Shown here piece by piece: positions 19,013-28,258 of a DNA stretch of 64,000 bases. The stretch is from positions 179,673 through 243,672 of the forward strand of contig NZ_VTKZ01000003.1 in assembly GCF_020514115.1 (NCBI RefSeq). Direction: 5' to 3'. A program made the translations under genes and the position numbers. How positions within the stretch are numbered: the stretch's first letter is position 1; each line of letters starts with the position of its first letter. This DNA is from Synechococcus sp. MU1642 (lineage in GTDB: Bacteria; Cyanobacteriota; Cyanobacteriia; PCC-6307; Cyanobiaceae). The notes under the pieces were generated by a model, which searched no databases, was not told the origin of the DNA, and saw nothing but the letters and a program-made list of their open reading frames with translations.

Positions 19013-21898
19013 TCAGAAGGGTCGATTAGTGTCGGTGGTTTCCATCCAGTCCGTTGAGGTGTAGGGCACAAACGGCACGCCTGTCCCCTTGAAGTCAAAG
19101 TCGTTGAGCCGGAAGCGAAAGCCGCCGATGCCTTCGTAGGGATCAAAGTAAAAGCCGAAGTCATAACTACGCTTTTGCCAGCTCAGTTCGAAGTTTGAGT
19201 CGATCACATCGCCGTAGTACTCCGAAGCTGGATCCACATTGACGCCGATACCTGCATTGAGGACTACAGGGCCTGCAATCTGCTGGGTGATGCCAATGCC
19301 AACGGTGCCTAGGTCAATTGCCTGGTCGAACGCAAAGGGGCTGGCCCCTTGCTTGAGGGTGACGCCACCGCTGATCGCAAGCTGGGTGTAGTCCAGGAAG
19401 GGTTTGCTGAAGGTCCCCAGTGTGAGTGTTGGACCTGCCGACAAGTTGATTGTGTTTTGACGAGTGCCATTGCCGTAGGCCGCAAGAACGGTGTTGACAT
19501 TGGTGTTGAACCTGAGGCCAGGAACGATCGCTCTCGGTGAGTAGCGGTAAGCCTTTCCCGGGGTCAGAGGGGCAGGTTTTCCGCTCCAGATCGGATAGCT
19601 GCTGTTGATCGAGCCGTAGAAGTTGGCACGTAGGTTCTCGCTGAGGGTTGTGTTGGTGAAACTCTCGGCCTGGTAATTGCCTATACCAATGCGCCAGATG
19701 TAGGAGTTGCTCAACTTGCCCCAGTTGAAGGCCTCCTCCTGCTCAATAAAACCACCCAAGGCGGAGTAAACATCAGTTTTCCCCAGTGACCCATTCCAGG
19801 TCCGGTAGCGATAGGCGCCAAACAAGCGGGCCGTGATGTCCCCGATCCACGGCAGTTTGAAGTTGTTTTTGATGCTGCCCCAGTAGCGGCTGCCGTTGGT
19901 GAAATCCTGAGGGTTGAAGGTGCTGATGTCGGCTTCCAGCGTCGTATCCCAACCCCAAAGTTGGCCTTTGAGTTCAGCTTCAAGGCCGAATATGTCGGAG
20001 ATCGTGTTAGCTCGGCTCACGCTTTTGCTGTCGGCCGATTGGCCCTCTGCCGGATAGCTGTTGGTTTGGCCATCGATGGAGCGTTGCACCAGGAACTGTG
20101 GCTCCAGGCTCAGGGTGTGATTACGACCTAGTTCAATCGGTTTGAGATTGCGACCAACGAAGAGTCCGTCGCGATCCTTGTTGTCAATGCCAAAGACCCA
20201 ACGGTTCTCCACTTCCTCCTCTTTCTGAATGAGCTGCCGACGGGTGACCGGGATGGGCAATTCTTCTTCGACAATCAAGCGGTTGCGCCGCGCGGAGATC
20301 AGCACGTCGCCATTGGCTTGTTCCCGGGCGACAACATCTTCTGAATCGATCCTGGTTTGTGCCGGTGTGAAGGGGTCGTTGCTGAATCCCATACGGTCGG
20401 CTTTCCATCCATCAGGCGTGATCCAGATCGTCGAAGCCTGAACTCTCCAGCGACTGATCGTGCCGTTGAGAAGTTGGACTCTCCGCTTGTGCTGCAGTTG
20501 AGGAGGCTTGATTGCATCGAAGCGAGTTTCGGCAGAATTTGGACGTTGGATGGGAATGCCAATGCGCCGCTCGATGCTGAAGCTGCCCTGGAAATTGACG
20601 TTGGAGATCCGCTGATCGATCTGGGCTATCGCCTCGTTACGCATGGCCTGTTGCTGGGCCGGGGGGATCGATTGATGCTTGATAGTCTCAACGCTGGAGA
20701 CATGCCTCTGAGGATCACCTCCGTCGCCGAGCGCAATCGAGTCGAGGCGGTCGGAGAGCGAAGAGGGGTTGACGCGCTGGTCGCGATCGGGGTCTTCACA
20801 TTTCGGTAGGGGAGGCATAACCGTGCTCTCCCGTTTGGGTGTGTCCTGCCCCCAGCGGTAGCGGAGGCCGAGCAAGTAACCATTACTTCCTTCGGAGACC
20901 CCTCCATAGGTGCCGAAGGCTCCGGAGCGGTGGTGAATCCGGCCAACGAGCGACAGGTCGGAGGACACCGCTGCTTCCACCTCGAAGGCGAGGTAGTTCA
21001 ACAGCTGGGTGTGATTCTCTCGGAACGTTTTCTCGTAGAGGCTGTCTTCGGTGTTGTAGCTGACGCCCTCAACAACGCTGAAGCTCAGCCAAGGCTGCAC
21101 CCAGACCCGTGCTCCGATGCCGATCACAGCTTCGCCGAATTTCTGGGGGGGCAGGTCGGCGTAGGGCGTCCTCTGGTTGTATTCGCCGCCCTTTTGTTGC
21201 TTGGCGATGTGACTGAACAGGTCAGCCTCAAGTTCAATGGCGAATGGACCAGCGCGCATGATCCGTTTCTGCACGCCGACGCCCAACACTGCTTCGGGAC
21301 GCATTCGACCGTTGATCAGGAAGGTGTCACCGAAGGCGGAATCAATCATCTGACCGCCCCAGGCCGTTACAGCCCAAGGTTGCGGATGCCAGTCGGGAAC
21401 TGGAGGAAGCAGCGGTGGACATGCCACATCAGTTATGTCTTCAACGCTTGCTGGCGTGGGTGAATGAGACAGGGCTGATGTCGCTCGAGAGTTTGTTAAC
21501 GGATTGGTGAGGGGCTCTTCAAGTTCGATCGCCCCGTAAACATCGTTGAGCTGACCTTCGTTTTGGACGAGGTTGTAGCGGAAGCTCGACGCTTGAAAAA
21601 ATTGCTTGCCACGTCTGAAACGGACGGCGCCGCGGGCGTAAAGCGTGCGGTAAGCAGCATCAAATTCGATGCGATCGGCGCGAAGTTCAGCGTTCCCGAG
21701 CTGAACCAAAACGTTGCCTTCAGCGATCGTCGCCTTGGACTTGATGTCGGTGTACTGGCGGTCAGCCCGGACTTTTAGACGTGCCGGTAGAAAAGTTGCC
21801 GAGCTCTGCTCAGCAGATGCAGCAGAAGCGGGTAATACAGAAACGGAACCCGTGATCAGGGCTCCGGTCAATGCAAATAAAAGGCGGTGCGCCGCCAA
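19013..21898 (-). CDS. DUF3769 protein, LptD/OstA-like outer-membrane assembly factor
   Basis: A 961-residue exported protein, TTG start at 21898, with a signal peptide (LLFALTGALITGSVSVLPASA). Residues ~50-120 form an LptA/OstA-like beta segment (KATIAEGNVLVQLGNAELR; ADRIEFDAAYRTLYARGAVR). The C-terminal ~400 residues are rich in aromatic, alternating beta-strands (SWQKRSYDFGFYFDPYEG) as in outer-membrane barrels, and the protein ends in F. This layout matches the cyanobacterial DUF3769 family, believed to act like LptD in lipopolysaccharide insertion. The function is inferred from layout. psbI lies 95 bp upstream on the same strand. Confidence 0.82.
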   Translation of the reverse strand: MAAHRLLFALTGALITGSVSVLPASAASAEQSSATFLPARLKVRADRQYTDIKSKATIAEGNVLVQLGNAELRADRIEFDAAYRTLYARGAVRFRRGKQFFQASSFRYNLVQNEGQLNDVYGAIELEEPLTNPLTNSRATSALSHSPTPASVEDITDVACPPLLPPVPDWHPQPWAVTAWGGQMIDSAFGDTFLINGRMRPEAVLGVGVQKRIMRAGPFAIELEADLFSHIAKQQKGGEYNQRTPYADLPPQKFGEAVIGIGARVWVQPWLSFSVVEGVSYNTEDSLYEKTFRENHTQLLNYLAFEVEAAVSSDLSLVGRIHHRSGAFGTYGGVSEGSNGYLLGLRYRWGQDTPKRESTVMPPLPKCEDPDRDQRVNPSSLSDRLDSIALGDGGDPQRHVSSVETIKHQSIPPAQQQAMRNEAIAQIDQRISNVNFQGSFSIERRIGIPIQRPNSAETRFDAIKPPQLQHKRRVQLLNGTISRWRVQASTIWITPDGWKADRMGFSNDPFTPAQTRIDSEDVVAREQANGDVLISARRNRLIVEEELPIPVTRRQLIQKEEEVENRWVFGIDNKDRDGLFVGRNLKPIELGRNHTLSLEPQFLVQRSIDGQTNSYPAEGQSADSKSVSRANTISDIFGLEAELKGQLWGWDTTLEADISTFNPQDFTNGSRYWGSIKNNFKLPWIGDITARLFGAYRYRTWNGSLGKTDVYSALGGFIEQEEAFNWGKLSNSYIWRIGIGNYQAESFTNTTLSENLRANFYGSINSSYPIWSGKPAPLTPGKAYRYSPRAIVPGLRFNTNVNTVLAAYGNGTRQNTINLSAGPTLTLGTFSKPFLDYTQLAISGGVTLKQGASPFAFDQAIDLGTVGIGITQQIAGPVVLNAGIGVNVDPASEYYGDVIDSNFELSWQKRSYDFGFYFDPYEGIGGFRFRLNDFDFKGTGVPFVPYTSTDWMETTDTNRPF

Positions 21899-21993
21899 GG
21901 CATTCCAGCTGCGGCCAATGAGCTTGCCAGCTCATTTCGAAAATCACGGTCTGATCAGACCAGTGTGTGGCGCGGTCTGATTGAAAGGGTGAA

Positions 21994-22113
21994 TCAATCT
22001 TCCAGGTCTTTGCGGCTGGGGGTGCGGCTTGGATCGCTCGCAAGAAACCCGAACACAAAGATGCCGAGGAAGAAGAAGACAACCGAGTAGACGGAGATCT
22101 TGAGGGCGAGCAT
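21994..22113 (-). CDS. psbI: Photosystem II reaction centre protein PsbI
   Basis: A 39-residue single-span protein: [19 protein letters not shown] followed by [11 protein letters not shown] and a charged tail ending RKDLED. This matches PsbI closely in length, in the LKI-VY opening and in the FGFLxxDPxRxPxRKD stroma-facing tail. PsbI binds the D1 side of the PSII core and helps early D1 assembly. Start ATG is at 22111-22113. It is divergent from the mannosidase gene with only 37 bp between start codons. Confidence 0.95.
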   Translation of the reverse strand: MLALKISVYSVVFFFLGIFVFGFLASDPSRTPSRKDLED

Positions 22114-22150
22114 GGAGACCGACCGGCGTCTGTGACAAGGGCATCATCTT

Positions 22151-25117
22151 ATGGGGCATGACAGCGTCAGCAGGGGAATGAACCCTGATCAGGTCGGTCG
22201 ATCGGAGTGGATTGAAACGTTTCGCAGTCGCTCGCGTCGTGATCTGCGCGTCGGGTGGCGCCGCTCAGGCGCCGCCCAGCCTGGGTTTTTCCTTGATGAA
22301 AGTTGGGGATCAACGCACCGTCCCGACTGGGCCAAGCGTGGTCTGCTGATCTGGCCAAGGGGGCGACAGTGGCTGCGGCTTGAGCAGCGGTTGAGCTGGC
22401 CTGATGGTTGGTGTGCCAGTGATTCCTGTCGTGCCCGGCTGGTGCTGAGCTGGTGGGCAGAGCAGATGCGGCTCTGGGTGGATGGTGTGCTGGTTCATGA
22501 GGGAGATCTGTTCGATACCGCCTGTCGCTGGCCGTTGCCTGAGGGTTGTCGTGAGGGGGCGGCGCTGGATCTTGTCCTGGAGCTCTGCAGCCCGTTACAT
22601 GACGACGGAGCTCTGATTAGCAGCCATCTCGACCTGGAGCCGCAGGCCGCTGGCCCTGATCCCGAGGGCACCTTGTTGCCTTCTGCCTTGGAACTGCATT
22701 TGGCGGCGGATGGAGACCTGCCATCGCATTGGGCGGATCTGAATCCCAGCGGTGTTGAGGCTCAGGCCGCTGTTGCAACGCACCTGGATCAGGTGGACCC
22801 TCCACGAGGGTCGATGCATTGGATGGGTCATGCCCATCTCGATCTGGCCTGGCTCTGGCCGGTCGCCGACACCTGGCAGGCCGCTGAACGCACCTTCCGA
22901 TCAGCGTTGGCTCTGATGCGTCGCTGGCCCGAGCTGCGCTTTGCCCATTCCACGCCGGCTCTCTACGCCTGGATGGAGCAACATCGCCCGGCTCTGTTTG
23001 CGGAGATCCAGGTGGCCAGCCGCGCCGGTCGCTGGGAACCGATCAATGGCCCTTGGGTGGAGACGGACTGTGTGCTGGTCAGCACGGCGTCGTTGTGGAA
23101 TCAGTTTGTGGTCGGTCAGGACTACAGCCGGCGCCGCTTCCCGGAATGGACCCATGAGCTGGCCTGGTTGCCGGACAGCTTTGGCTTCGCTGCTGGCCTG
23201 CCTGCGGTGGCGGCAGCCACTGGTGTGCGCTGGTTCTGCACCCACAAGCTGGCCTGGAATGCTGAGAACCCTTTCCCCCATCGTTTGTTCCGCTGGCGCG
23301 GACGGGGACGGTCTGAACTGCGCAGCCTGATGCTGCCGCCGATTGGCCGTCGAGCCGATCCTGTGGAGATGCTGGGAGAGCAGCGGGCATGGCATCAGGC
23401 CACGGGGCTGGAGGCGGCGCTCTGGATTCCTGGTGTTGGTGATCACGGTGGTGGTCCCACCGAGGAGTTGCTGGAGCAGATTGAGCTCTGGGAGGGCCAA
23501 ACGGCCGCTCTGCCCACCCGTGCCGGCACGGTGAGGGAGTTTCTGACAAACCTGCAGCAGGACGATCAGGCCTGGCCGGTGTGGCGCGATGAGCTCTTCC
23601 TGGAGTTGCACCGCGGTTGCGCCACCAGCCGTCCCGACCAGAAGCGCCATAACCGAACGCTTGAGCGGCTTTTGCGGGAAGCCGACACTGCTTCGGCCCT
23701 GTTGGCCATGGCCGGCCGCGATGGCGGTGCCAGCGATTGGCGTCCGCTGTTGTTTCAGCAGTTTCACGACATTCTTCCGGGAACTTCGATCCCGGAGGTG
23801 TTTGAACAGGCGGAACCGGTTTGGCGCTCGGCCCGGCGCCAGGCCCGCCGCGAGCGCGACCGGCGGCTGGCAAGGCTGCCTCGGCTGAAGTGCACAGCGG
23901 CGGAATGGAGTTGGTGGGGTCTGCAGCCCTTGGCCTCCTGGTCGCCTCTGGTTCGTCTTCCGGTGGGGTCGTGGTCAGCCAATGCCGTTTCACTGCCGCA
24001 GCAAGCGGCTGCCGGTGGTGGCACCTGGGTGCAGTTACCGCGTCAGCACGGGATTTGTTCTGTGCCGCTGCGGCGTAAACCAGGCTTGGCGTCCGGCGCT
24101 GCTCAACCCCGTCAGCCTGTGGTCATCTCGTCGCTTGGGTCGGGAGTTTGGCGCGTGGGTAATGGTCTGATCGACATTGATGTCTCCGCGGCAGGACTGC
24201 TGGCTCTGCGGGATCACGATGGACGAAATCAGTTGTCGTCCCCCCTGCAGTTGGAGCGATATCGGGACCGGGGCGAATTCTGGGACGCCTGGGATCTGGC
24301 GGCGGACTACCGATCCCAGCCCTTGGGTGTCATGTCAATGGATGTCGTGGAATGGCTCGACCAGGGCCCCCTGGTGGCTCATCTGGTGCTGCGGCGCCAG
24401 CTCGGCGCCAGTTGCATGCGTCTGGACCTGCGGCTGAAGGCCGACACGCCCTGGTTGGAGCTGATCTGCAGTGTCGACTGGTGTCAGACCCATGAGCTGC
24501 TGCGCCTGGACCTGCCATTGGCAACCCCTGCTGTCCGTATCGCTGCCGACACCAGCGGAGGGGTGATCGAACGGCCCGCTGAACCGGTGACGGCTCGGGA
24601 AAAAGCCCGCTGGGAAGTCCCTGTGATCTCATGGTTCGCTTCGCAGTCGCCAGCTCCCGGAGGCGGGATGGCTGTGTTGATGGACGGCCCCCAGGGTGTT
24701 GATTGGTCTTCAGACCGACTCGGCATTTCGCTGCTGCGCGGTCCAACCTGGCCTGACCCCAGCGCTGATCAGGGCTGGCATCGCCAGCGTTTGGCCCTTA
24801 TGCCGTTCTCCGGCTCCTGGAGTGATGCCGGTGTGCCGCAGGCGGCCATTGCGTTTCGCGAGCCCGGGTGGAGTGCGGCTTTGCCTGCGGAGCTGCGTCA
24901 GTGGTTCCCATCGCTGCCGCTTCAACTCATGCCGGTGGCCTTGGAGCGCCATGTCGACGCTTGCCTGCTGAAGCTGCTCAATGCGGGGTCAGCGCGCTGC
25001 TGTTGGACCCCCGGTGCGGGGTGGAGTGTCCGCAGGCAAGCTGACTCAGATGCTTCTGATGCCGTGCTGATCGCCCCGGGAGAACTCGTCTCCCTGGTGG
25101 TTGATCAGTCCTCGTGA
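22151..25117 (+). CDS. GH38 family alpha-mannosidase
   Basis: A 988-residue glycoside hydrolase family 38 enzyme. The zinc-binding opening motif GHAHLDLAWLWP is at residues ~226-237, the catalytic nucleophile Asp in LPDSFGFAAG at ~340, and later motifs GVGDHGGGPTEELLEQ (~435) and FHDILPGTSIP (~540) complete the active site. No signal peptide is seen, so it should act in the cytoplasm, probably on mannose-containing glycans or glucosylglycerate-like compounds; the substrate is unknown. The start could be ATG 22151 or ATG 22178. The 3' end overlaps psbN by 13 bp. It sits oddly between psbI and psbN/psbH. Confidence 0.9.
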   Translation: MGHDSVSRGMNPDQVGRSEWIETFRSRSRRDLRVGWRRSGAAQPGFFLDESWGSTHRPDWAKRGLLIWPRGRQWLRLEQRLSWPDGWCASDSCRARLVLSWWAEQMRLWVDGVLVHEGDLFDTACRWPLPEGCREGAALDLVLELCSPLHDDGALISSHLDLEPQAAGPDPEGTLLPSALELHLAADGDLPSHWADLNPSGVEAQAAVATHLDQVDPPRGSMHWMGHAHLDLAWLWPVADTWQAAERTFRSALALMRRWPELRFAHSTPALYAWMEQHRPALFAEIQVASRAGRWEPINGPWVETDCVLVSTASLWNQFVVGQDYSRRRFPEWTHELAWLPDSFGFAAGLPAVAAATGVRWFCTHKLAWNAENPFPHRLFRWRGRGRSELRSLMLPPIGRRADPVEMLGEQRAWHQATGLEAALWIPGVGDHGGGPTEELLEQIELWEGQTAALPTRAGTVREFLTNLQQDDQAWPVWRDELFLELHRGCATSRPDQKRHNRTLERLLREADTASALLAMAGRDGGASDWRPLLFQQFHDILPGTSIPEVFEQAEPVWRSARRQARRERDRRLARLPRLKCTAAEWSWWGLQPLASWSPLVRLPVGSWSANAVSLPQQAAAGGGTWVQLPRQHGICSVPLRRKPGLASGAAQPRQPVVISSLGSGVWRVGNGLIDIDVSAAGLLALRDHDGRNQLSSPLQLERYRDRGEFWDAWDLAADYRSQPLGVMSMDVVEWLDQGPLVAHLVLRRQLGASCMRLDLRLKADTPWLELICSVDWCQTHELLRLDLPLATPAVRIAADTSGGVIERPAEPVTAREKARWEVPVISWFASQSPAPGGGMAVLMDGPQGVDWSSDRLGISLLRGPTWPDPSADQGWHRQRLALMPFSGSWSDAGVPQAAIAFREPGWSAALPAELRQWFPSLPLQLMPVALERHVDACLLKLLNAGSARCCWTPGAGWSVRRQADSDASDAVLIAPGELVSLVVDQSS

Positions 25118-25245
25118 TCGTCGAACGGGTCGTCGAGTGCTTTTGATGGAGGTCCAAAGGCCTGGTACACGCCAAATCCGGTGAGTCCGAACAAAACAGC
25201 GAGTACGCCAATGGCGACGGACAGGGCTGGGGACGACGTTTCCAT
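25105..25245 (-). CDS. psbN: PsbN, photosystem II assembly factor
   Basis: A 46-residue protein opening [20 protein letters not shown], with one membrane span and the PsbN tail segment [20 protein letters not shown]. PsbN is needed for PSII reaction-centre assembly or repair and is usually encoded opposite psbH, as here (psbH starts 85 bp away on the other strand). The stop codon lies inside the end of the mannosidase gene on the opposite strand (13-bp overlap). Confidence 0.95.
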   Translation of the reverse strand: METSSPALSVAIGVLAVLFGLTGFGVYQAFGPPSKALDDPFDDHED

Positions 25246-25329
25246 CACATCTCTCGACAGGATCAACCCCGAACCGGAGTCGGCCCCTACAGTATCGAGA
25301 CTTCAAACCACCCGAGACCCGGCGTCGCC

Positions 25330-25530
25330 ATGGCACAACGCACCCGTCTGGGAGACCTTCTCCGCCCACTGAACTCCGAGTACGGCAAGGTGGTTCCCGG
25401 TTGGGGCACCACTCCGGTGATGGGCATCTTCATGGTGCTGTTCCTGGTGTTTCTGCTGGTGATTCTTCAGCTGTACAACAAGTCCCTCATCCTCGACGGC
25501 ATCAACGTGAACTGGAACGGCCTCGGCTGA
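25330..25530 (+). CDS. psbH: Photosystem II reaction centre protein PsbH
   Basis: A 66-residue PSII core subunit with one span. It opens [20 protein letters not shown], continues with [15 protein letters not shown] and ends in the [13 protein letters not shown] motif. PsbH stabilises QB binding and the CP47 side of PSII. It heads a tight plus-strand run psbH-tatA-pth-DUF3146 with spacings of 9, 14 and -1 bp, so these are likely co-transcribed. Confidence 0.97.
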   Translation: MAQRTRLGDLLRPLNSEYGKVVPGWGTTPVMGIFMVLFLVFLLVILQLYNKSLILDGINVNWNGLG

Positions 25531-25539
25531 TCAGCACCC

Positions 25540-25770
25540 ATGAACATCTTCGGCGTCGGTCTCCCCGAAATGGCGGTTATCGGCGCCGTTGCTCTTTTGG
25601 TTTTTGGGCCGAAACGCTTGCCAGAACTTGGCCGGACACTCGGAAAAACCCTGAAGGGCTTCCAATCCGCATCCAAGGAATTCGAGCGCGAGATCAACAA
25701 AGCAATGGCTGAACCGGAGGTGTCCGGTGACGCTGCGAAGCCGGCCGAAGAACTCCCCCCCAGCGACTGA
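25540..25770 (+). CDS. tatA: Twin-arginine translocase subunit TatA/E
   Basis: A 76-residue Tat pore component. The short N-terminal span MAVIGAVALLVFGPKRLPEL with its FGPKRLPELG hinge, followed by the amphipathic helix GRTLGKTLKGFQSASKEFER, is diagnostic. The C-terminal tail is acidic and proline-rich. The protein forms the size-flexible channel for folded proteins in the thylakoid or plasma membrane. No tatC is in the window. It follows psbH after 9 bp. Confidence 0.93.
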   Translation: MNIFGVGLPEMAVIGAVALLVFGPKRLPELGRTLGKTLKGFQSASKEFEREINKAMAEPEVSGDAAKPAEELPPSD

Positions 25771-25784
25771 GTTGTTCCAGCGCT

Positions 25785-26402
25785 ATGAGCACCGATCTCA
25801 AGCTGGTGGTGGGACTTGGCAATCCGGGGGCGAAATATGCAGGCACTCGCCACAACGTCGGCTTCATGGCCCTAGAGCTTTTAGGTGAGCGTTCTGGATT
25901 CAGTTTTCGTCAGCAAGCCAAGTTGCATGGTCTTGCAGCAGATACAGGGATCGGTGAGCAGAGGCTGCGCTTGCTGATGCCCCAGACCTACATGAATGAC
26001 AGTGGTCGTGCGATTCGTGCTGCCCTCGATTGGTTCGGCCTGGAACCCCACCAACTGCTTGTGCTGGTGGACGACATGGATCTTCCGCTCGGTCGTTTGA
26101 GATTGCGGGCCCAGGGCAGCGCCGGTGGCCATAACGGCTTACGCAGCACCATTCAGCATCTCGGGACTCAGGCGTTTCCCAGGCTGCGGATCGGCATTGG
26201 TGCGCCGGCTGAGAATCCTGCTGAGCGTCGCGCTCGAACGGTGTCCCATGTTCTTGGCCCGTTCAGCAAGGTCGAACAACCTTGTGTCGGCGCTGTTCTT
26301 GATGCTGTTCTGGACGGGATTCAACGTCTTCAGCGCCAGAGCTTTGAGCGTGCTGGAACCTGGATCAACGGCTTTCGCTATGACCTGGAGCCGGTCGACT
26401 GA
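25785..26402 (+). CDS. pth: Peptidyl-tRNA hydrolase
   Basis: Pth frees tRNA from peptidyl-tRNAs dropped by ribosomes. The 205-residue chain shows the catalytic His motif VGLGNPGAKYAGTRHNVGF (His ~25), the PQTYMNDSGRAI block, the DDMDLPLGRLRLR aspartate region and GSAGGHNGLRSTIQHLGTQ. All catalytic residues are present. The stop overlaps the next start by 1 bp. Confidence 0.97.
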   Translation: MSTDLKLVVGLGNPGAKYAGTRHNVGFMALELLGERSGFSFRQQAKLHGLAADTGIGEQRLRLLMPQTYMNDSGRAIRAALDWFGLEPHQLLVLVDDMDLPLGRLRLRAQGSAGGHNGLRSTIQHLGTQAFPRLRIGIGAPAENPAERRARTVSHVLGPFSKVEQPCVGAVLDAVLDGIQRLQRQSFERAGTWINGFRYDLEPVD

Positions 26403-26659
26403 TGCCGGCTCTCCCGGCGACAACGGCCCATTTGCGGGTGCTCCGCCAGTGTTTTCAGGCCAAGTGTGTGGAGGGTGAAGTCTCAGCTGGAGGCTTCGAG
26501 TGGCAGTTCTCCTGGGCCTTTGACCGCGGCGAATTGATGGTGGAGCCGTCCTTGGGACGAGCCCTGATCGAGGATGCCCTTCGGCGGTTTCTGGTGCGTT
26601 CTGATTACAGGCTGGAACCGGGTGGTGACTACACCTTCATGGTTAGGGCCAGGTTCTGA
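26402..26659 (+). CDS. DUF3146 family protein
   Basis: An 85-residue soluble protein that I associate with the cyanobacterial DUF3146 family. It has the pattern TTAHLRVLRQ, GEVSAGGFEWQFSWAF, then a short helix (PSLGRALIEDALRRFL) and a closing YRLEPGGDYTFMVRARF. It looks like a compact alpha/beta domain with no catalytic motif. It is the last gene of the psbH-tatA-pth run and overlaps the convergent RuvX-like gene by 17 bp. Confidence 0.78.
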   Translation: MPALPATTAHLRVLRQCFQAKCVEGEVSAGGFEWQFSWAFDRGELMVEPSLGRALIEDALRRFLVRSDYRLEPGGDYTFMVRARF

Positions 26660-27083
26660 GCGGGAACGTGGGAGCAGGCTCCGGCCATTTCAGGCGGCAC
26701 TCCAAGTGCTCCTCGAGCATGACCAAAGCGGCCACAGCATCCAGATCCACCGGTGGAATGCGCAGTCCTGCTGGCAGCATCCGTTGCCAACCTCGAGCCG
26801 GCCATAAGGTCCAGTAACGCTGTCTTGCCCTCAGCGTTGTTCCCTGTTCCGGAATCACGGTGAGATGGCCCAGCCGTTCCAGTCGCTTGATCCAGGCTCG
26901 GCTGCCCGTGCCGTCGCCGATCAGGATGCGGTCGAGAGCTTGGTCGTGATTCCACTGCTCCAGCCAGGGTTCCACAGCATCCGGGGCCAGCACATGCCCT
27001 TCGCGCACGAGGCCGAGCTGAAGATCAGCCAGCACAAGACCACATTTGCAGCGGCCTGGATCGAGAACGGCCACCCGTTTCAT
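26643..27083 (-). CDS. RNase H-like (YqgF/RuvX-type) resolvase-fold protein
   Basis: A 146-residue protein opening with MKRVAVLDPGRCKCGLVLAD, the first beta-hairpin of a RuvC/YqgF-type RNase H-like fold with its Asp. A second motif LIGDGTGSRAW (~56-66) matches the strand-4 region and PPVDLDAVAALVMLEEHL (~112-128) carries the C-terminal acidic residues. This is a divergent relative of RuvX rather than RuvX itself. It may process nucleic acid, but activity is unproven. Its start overlaps the stop of the DUF3084 gene by 4 bp (ATGA), implying coupling. Confidence 0.75.
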   Translation of the reverse strand: MKRVAVLDPGRCKCGLVLADLQLGLVREGHVLAPDAVEPWLEQWNHDQALDRILIGDGTGSRAWIKRLERLGHLTVIPEQGTTLRARQRYWTLWPARGWQRMLPAGLRIPPVDLDAVAALVMLEEHLECRLKWPEPAPTFPLRTWP

Positions 27084-28231
27084 GGGGATGCCTGAATTGT
27101 GACGACGACAGGATCGGCGCTGTTGCTGACTCCTGCAGAAATCACTTCCAAGCCCATGCTTTGGCTGGGTCCTTCCATCAGGGTCTGGGCCAGTCGGGAG
27201 AGAGCTGATCCATCGAACTGAAGGCCCTCGCTCAGCGATCCCCGTCGCTGCACCTCTGCATAGGCCGAGGCCAAGAGAAGGTTCAGTCGTGTGCGAATAC
27301 CCTCTGGCGTGCGTTCATTCGGTTGCAGTGTGGTGGTGGCCAGCACGTCTCCGCGTTCGGCCACTGGCCGGTTGGGACGCACCTCGGGGAAGGCGTAAAC
27401 CGCTGTTTCACCCCGCAGCACATTGGTGGCGGAGCGCAGCGAGATTACCCAGGTCTCAGGTTTGCGGATGATGCTTTGTAGGCGTTCCACATCGCTGCGC
27501 GGAACGCGGATCAACTGGCGTTCGGGGGCTTCGCCAGGCCGCACTTTCCCGTAGGCGTTGAGATTGGCCTCCTGCAAAAGCCTGTCTACAGCCTGTTTTG
27601 CCTGGTCCGGGGCATCGAGTCGAACCGTTGCTCTCGCCAAGGTCTGTCCGCTGCTGATCACCACCGATCCACGCCTCAGGGCGACCAGATTGCGTTCCAG
27701 TTCCTTGAGTTCCTGCTCACCGGCACGGATGCGGCTGCGAACGCTGTTGAGTTCGGCTTCCGTGCGCTGGATGTCCGCATCGCGGGAGGCGATGTCCTGG
27801 CTGAGGCGTTCACGTTCAGCTTCGAGTTGGGCCCGCTCTTTCTGAAGAGGAGCCAGTTCAAGGCGCAGGGTGTTGGCCAGTTGCTGCGATTGCTTGAGTT
27901 CTGTGGCGATTCGCTTGGTGTCCGTTTGGGTCTTGTCCCGTTGCCACTCGGCTGCCTCCAGCTGTTGCCGGCTGTCCTGGAGTTTCTCCTGCAGGGCATC
28001 CAGTTCAAACAGGCCCACCCGCAACTGCCGGCTCACCAGCAGCATCAGGCCGAGCGAGAGTGCGCTGATCAGGCTGCCGGTCAGCACCGTGATTAAAACT
28101 GCGGTGCGCCTTGGGCGCATCCTGAACAAACTCAGTCGCGCTTTGCCGACGCGGCTGCCCAACCGGTCGCCCAGGGTCGACAGCACGCCCCCTAGCACTA
28201 GTAGAACAAGGATCAGTGCCCAGCCGCTCAT
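27080..28231 (-). CDS. DUF3084 domain-containing membrane coiled-coil protein
   Basis: A 383-residue protein with two membrane spans near the N-terminus (residues ~4-20 and ~45-68), followed by a long coiled coil at ~75-175 (EKLQDSRQQLEAAEWQRDK; RELE/QLEAERERLSQDIASR heptads) and a soluble C-terminal domain from ~190. The C-terminal segment SGQTLARATVRLDAPDQAK and the FPEVRPNRPVAERGDVL block match DUF3084 of cyanobacteria. It looks like an envelope or thylakoid-anchored scaffold; the role is unknown. It is followed by the RuvX-like gene in a 4-bp overlap. Confidence 0.82.
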   Translation of the reverse strand: MSGWALILVLLVLGGVLSTLGDRLGSRVGKARLSLFRMRPRRTAVLITVLTGSLISALSLGLMLLVSRQLRVGLFELDALQEKLQDSRQQLEAAEWQRDKTQTDTKRIATELKQSQQLANTLRLELAPLQKERAQLEAERERLSQDIASRDADIQRTEAELNSVRSRIRAGEQELKELERNLVALRRGSVVISSGQTLARATVRLDAPDQAKQAVDRLLQEANLNAYGKVRPGEAPERQLIRVPRSDVERLQSIIRKPETWVISLRSATNVLRGETAVYAFPEVRPNRPVAERGDVLATTTLQPNERTPEGIRTRLNLLLASAYAEVQRRGSLSEGLQFDGSALSRLAQTLMEGPSQSMGLEVISAGVSNSADPVVVTIQASP

Positions 28232-28258
28232 GGCTGCAACCGTCGGGCAATGGCCGGA

